From Chara braunii (lineage: Eukaryota; Streptophyta; Charophyceae; Charales; Characeae), in assembly GCA_003427395.1 (NCBI GenBank), contig BFEA01000027.1:63761-107204 (forward strand): DNA of 43,444 bases, given 5' to 3'. Position numbers and translations under genes: made by a program. Each line of letters begins with the position of its first letter. Positions within the stretch are counted from its first letter, which is position 1. Of the stretch, positions 41,372-43,444 are shown piece by piece. Below the pieces are notes generated by a model that saw only the letters and a program-made list of their open reading frames with translations, had not been told where the DNA came from and did not search any database.

Positions 41372-42637
41372 TGTTATGAACCTAGTTGTTTGTTGTCTGA
41401 AGACCAACACTCACTCACATACACTTTCAGGTATGCCCATACATACACAGAAGGAAGGGGAGACGATGAGAGTTTCACACAAGGAGATAGAAACACAGTG
41501 GAAGACTTGACCACGCGATATGACAGAGTACACTGAAAGTGCAATTCACTCCAAAGAATCCTCACAATCAGTCACAAAGGGAAAACAAAGTAGATCACAT
41601 CCAAAAAACAATGCAGCAAAGATAGTTCACCCATATTATCGGCACTGTTTTTAAAAATGAGAGTCTCAATTTGTTAGAACAACTTCAAAACTGTGATGCG
41701 CTGCTAAAAAATGAGCAACACTTCTTCCCTCAACCCGAAATCCTAAATAATCGCTATCACTACCCCCGAGTCCCCGAAATAACCAACGCCACCCATATAC
41801 TGCCTCTGGAGGGAAGCGCCACCCTAAAATAAGCCTCTGGCGCCAAGCGCCTCACAAGATGAAGAAGAAGACCAACGCCACAGTCTCTGATGACGATGCA
41901 GTGCCAAAAGACCTCCCGAATGGAAATCTGCAGCATCACCACCTTTCTTGACAAAGACGATTTCTGAGGATAAAAGTTGCAGCTATGGTTGCAACGCCAC
42001 ACACCCTGACACCCTACTCCTGAGGAGGGTTCAATAGGGCACCAACTTCTCTTACCACCAACAAACTTCAGATAGCTCGGACCTCTAAACAGCCCCGCTT
42101 GTTGTCAAAGAACAGCGCAGGTCCCAACTATGGTCAACACTTCGAAGGTCCGGCTATATCGGTCTCCTCCAACGTTGAACCTGTACCACCACCAGTTCAT
42201 GCGTTGCGCAGCTGCAATGTACACGGTACCAACTGCCAAAAGCCCCGAACAATTTTTTCCTAGACCTATTCATAGTCTACCCTAACCTAAACACGAACTA
42301 GACCGAACTCACTGAACTGACCGGTACCGTTTCTGTTCGGCCTCTCCGGCCTCTCCCTTCCTGTCTATAGGCTATAGGATCATCTACCAGCATAGGCCCG
42401 TAGGCCCTTCTGTCCTAATGGTAGCCCGAGTCTGCTATTCCCGGTTAGGGTAGTTGTAGGAAACTCGAGTTAGTGCGAGCCTGAAATTCTACGAATTTAC
42501 AGATATGTCCCTCACGAATTTTCCTCACAAGCGAATCTTTCGGTTGGCTCTCACTCAAACAAATAACAAAACTAACCTAACTATGTTACAGCCTTGGATC
42601 AACAGGTCACGGGCTCCAGAATCAGCAAGTCATTGCA
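41372..42637 (-). repeat. 5' LTR of gypsy 2
   Basis: This is the partner of 30960-32244 with the same ends (plus strand TGTTATGAACCT to TCATTGCA). It carries a private stretch near 42400-42480 absent from the other LTR and lacks that LTR's 87-bp duplication. The element's promoter should lie here, but I cannot place a TATA box with confidence. Confidence 0.93.
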
Positions 42638-43444
42638 TGGACACTTACGTCGAGTTGCAAAGGTTCAAAGGGCTAAAGCTTTTTTTCCCCCTTGGTTAAT
42701 TCAGACATTCCTCAAACCTTGCTCGAATTTTCACAAGTACGCCATTTAAGTGGGTGTCATTAACGCACATTGCTTTCTATGATGGTAGCGAGGTGGACAC
42801 TGATTCTTGTGATGCCCTCTTGTAGGGTGCAAGTAGAATATAAGTGACAAAAGACAAAGTTTATCTCTAGCATGCATGTGAACCATATGGACATCTTTAT
42901 AGGTTAACAACCCTTGTGAAACTTCACCTGAAAAATTGAGAGAAAATTTCATGCATAATTTTCTTCAAAAACAACACGTTCAATTTATTTTTTGTTGAAA
43001 ATAAACTTTCAAATTAATTTCAAGCAAACCAAACGAATTCGATTTATAATTTCCTCAAAAATAAACTTTCGGTTTAATGTTTTGTCCATTAGTGACATTT
43101 CAGTTTACTTTTCCGTTCATACATCATATGCTAGTTTAACTATCCAACCATAAACCACTTTTTAGTTGAATTCCGATTATCGTTTCGAGCCATGTTAAAC
43201 TGAAAGATAAGATTTTAGGCAATGCATAATATTTTAATTTATATTAAACTGAAATTTGGTATTGAATTTTTCAAGATTGTTCCCAAACTTTCAGGCAAAG
43301 AATACTTTTCAATTTATTTTGAGAAAAAAATGTTCACCATAAACCAAAAACCTTTTGATAAATTGAAAGTTTTTAGCTTGAAAATTTGTGTTGGTGTGTG
43401 TGTGTGTATGAGAGAGAGAGAGAGAAACGAGAAAAATGGCATCG
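42638..43444. other. AT-rich flank
   Basis: No gene is recognised. Variants of TTCAATTTATTTTG and AAATAAACTTTC recur on both strands (42970-43330), suggesting an old foldback or tandem repeat. The end has a short (GT)n-(GA)n tract (about 43390-43425). Confidence 0.6.

Larger units (their letters stand above)
30960..42637 (-). mobile_element. Full-length Ty3/gypsy chromovirus-type retrotransposon 2, decayed (11.7 kb)
   Basis: Both LTRs are present in direct orientation (30960-32244 and 41372-42637). Between them, on the minus strand, lie a primer-binding-site-like sequence, a roughly 4-kb leader, gag, protease, RT/RNase H, integrase with chromodomain, and a polypurine tract at the 3' LTR. The LTRs differ by about one base in ten by eye plus several indels, indicating an old insertion. 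Many stops and frame changes are present. Clean target-site duplications are not visible: CGGA before the left LTR against TGGA after the right LTR is the best match. It differs clearly from gypsy 1 in protease active site and LTR start. Confidence 0.92.

Noticed and set aside
30955-42642. Five-base target-site duplication for gypsy 2
   Set aside because: ACGGA on the left and TGGAC on the right do not match in register. CGGA against TGGA is suggestive only.

Overview
This is a eukaryotic nuclear window from the green-plant lineage. It is dominated by transposable-element wreckage, simple-sequence DNA and non-coding spacer. The two Ty3/gypsy chromovirus-type elements, the plant-style non-LTR (LINE) element with a zinc-binding C-terminal domain, the very high microsatellite load and one GT-AG intron all fit a large, repeat-rich streptophyte genome. 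The wording of the pol proteins looks to me like a charophyte alga such as Chara. That is an inference from recognition, not a database result. I see no bacterial operons, rRNA genes or intact tRNA genes.

Layout. Positions 1-3770 hold a diverged tandem duplication (about 0.8 kb unit). Its first copy contains an assembly artefact: a complete 38-bp Nextera mate-pair junction adapter at 2411-2448, flanked on both sides by sequence repeated elsewhere in the first 2.5 kb. Nine single-base Ns lie at 218-1818, so the left end is poorly assembled. Positions 4298-5271 (minus) hold the best host-gene candidate, a two-exon multi-pass membrane protein of unknown function. Positions 6285-7019 are a composite microsatellite array. 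Positions 7655-8058 are a Tourist-like (PIF/Harbinger) MITE with TTA flanks.

Positions 8503-15014 (minus) are one decayed LINE whose reverse transcriptase has been split by nested DNA elements: a 1.8-kb element with nearly perfect 25-bp inverted ends (10821-12607), and three short elements with ACCACCAGTAC-type inverted ends and TTAA or TTAA-like flanks (11265-12114, 12881-13691, 13777-14483). The last of these can be excised on paper at its TTAA and the LINE frame reads through. Positions 15015-19546 are spacer with a tRNA-like fold, a 30-G run and a dispersed hairpin motif. A six-copy 50-bp tandem array whose core forms a hairpin (19547-19840) runs straight into gypsy element 1 (19829 to about 24081, plus). 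That element has gag zinc knuckle, protease, RT, shortened RNase H, integrase and chromodomain, broken by a stop codon, frame changes and an 8-bp duplication.

Positions 24082-30959 are spacer with GA repeats, a 286-bp tandem duplication and weak hints of exons. Gypsy element 2 (30960-42637, minus) is full length, with both LTRs (about 1.27-1.28 kb, by eye roughly one difference in ten), a polypurine tract, a primer-binding-site-like sequence, gag and pol. It has many stops, and Asp-to-Asn changes at two conserved catalytic positions. Its roughly 4-kb leader is filled with CT arrays and A-tailed tandem units. Positions 42638-43444 are AT-rich spacer.

No element here looks able to move by itself. 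The most interesting material is the TTAA-flanked nonautonomous family and its nesting in the LINE, the hairpin tandem arrays, and the adapter artefact that anyone using this sequence should know about.
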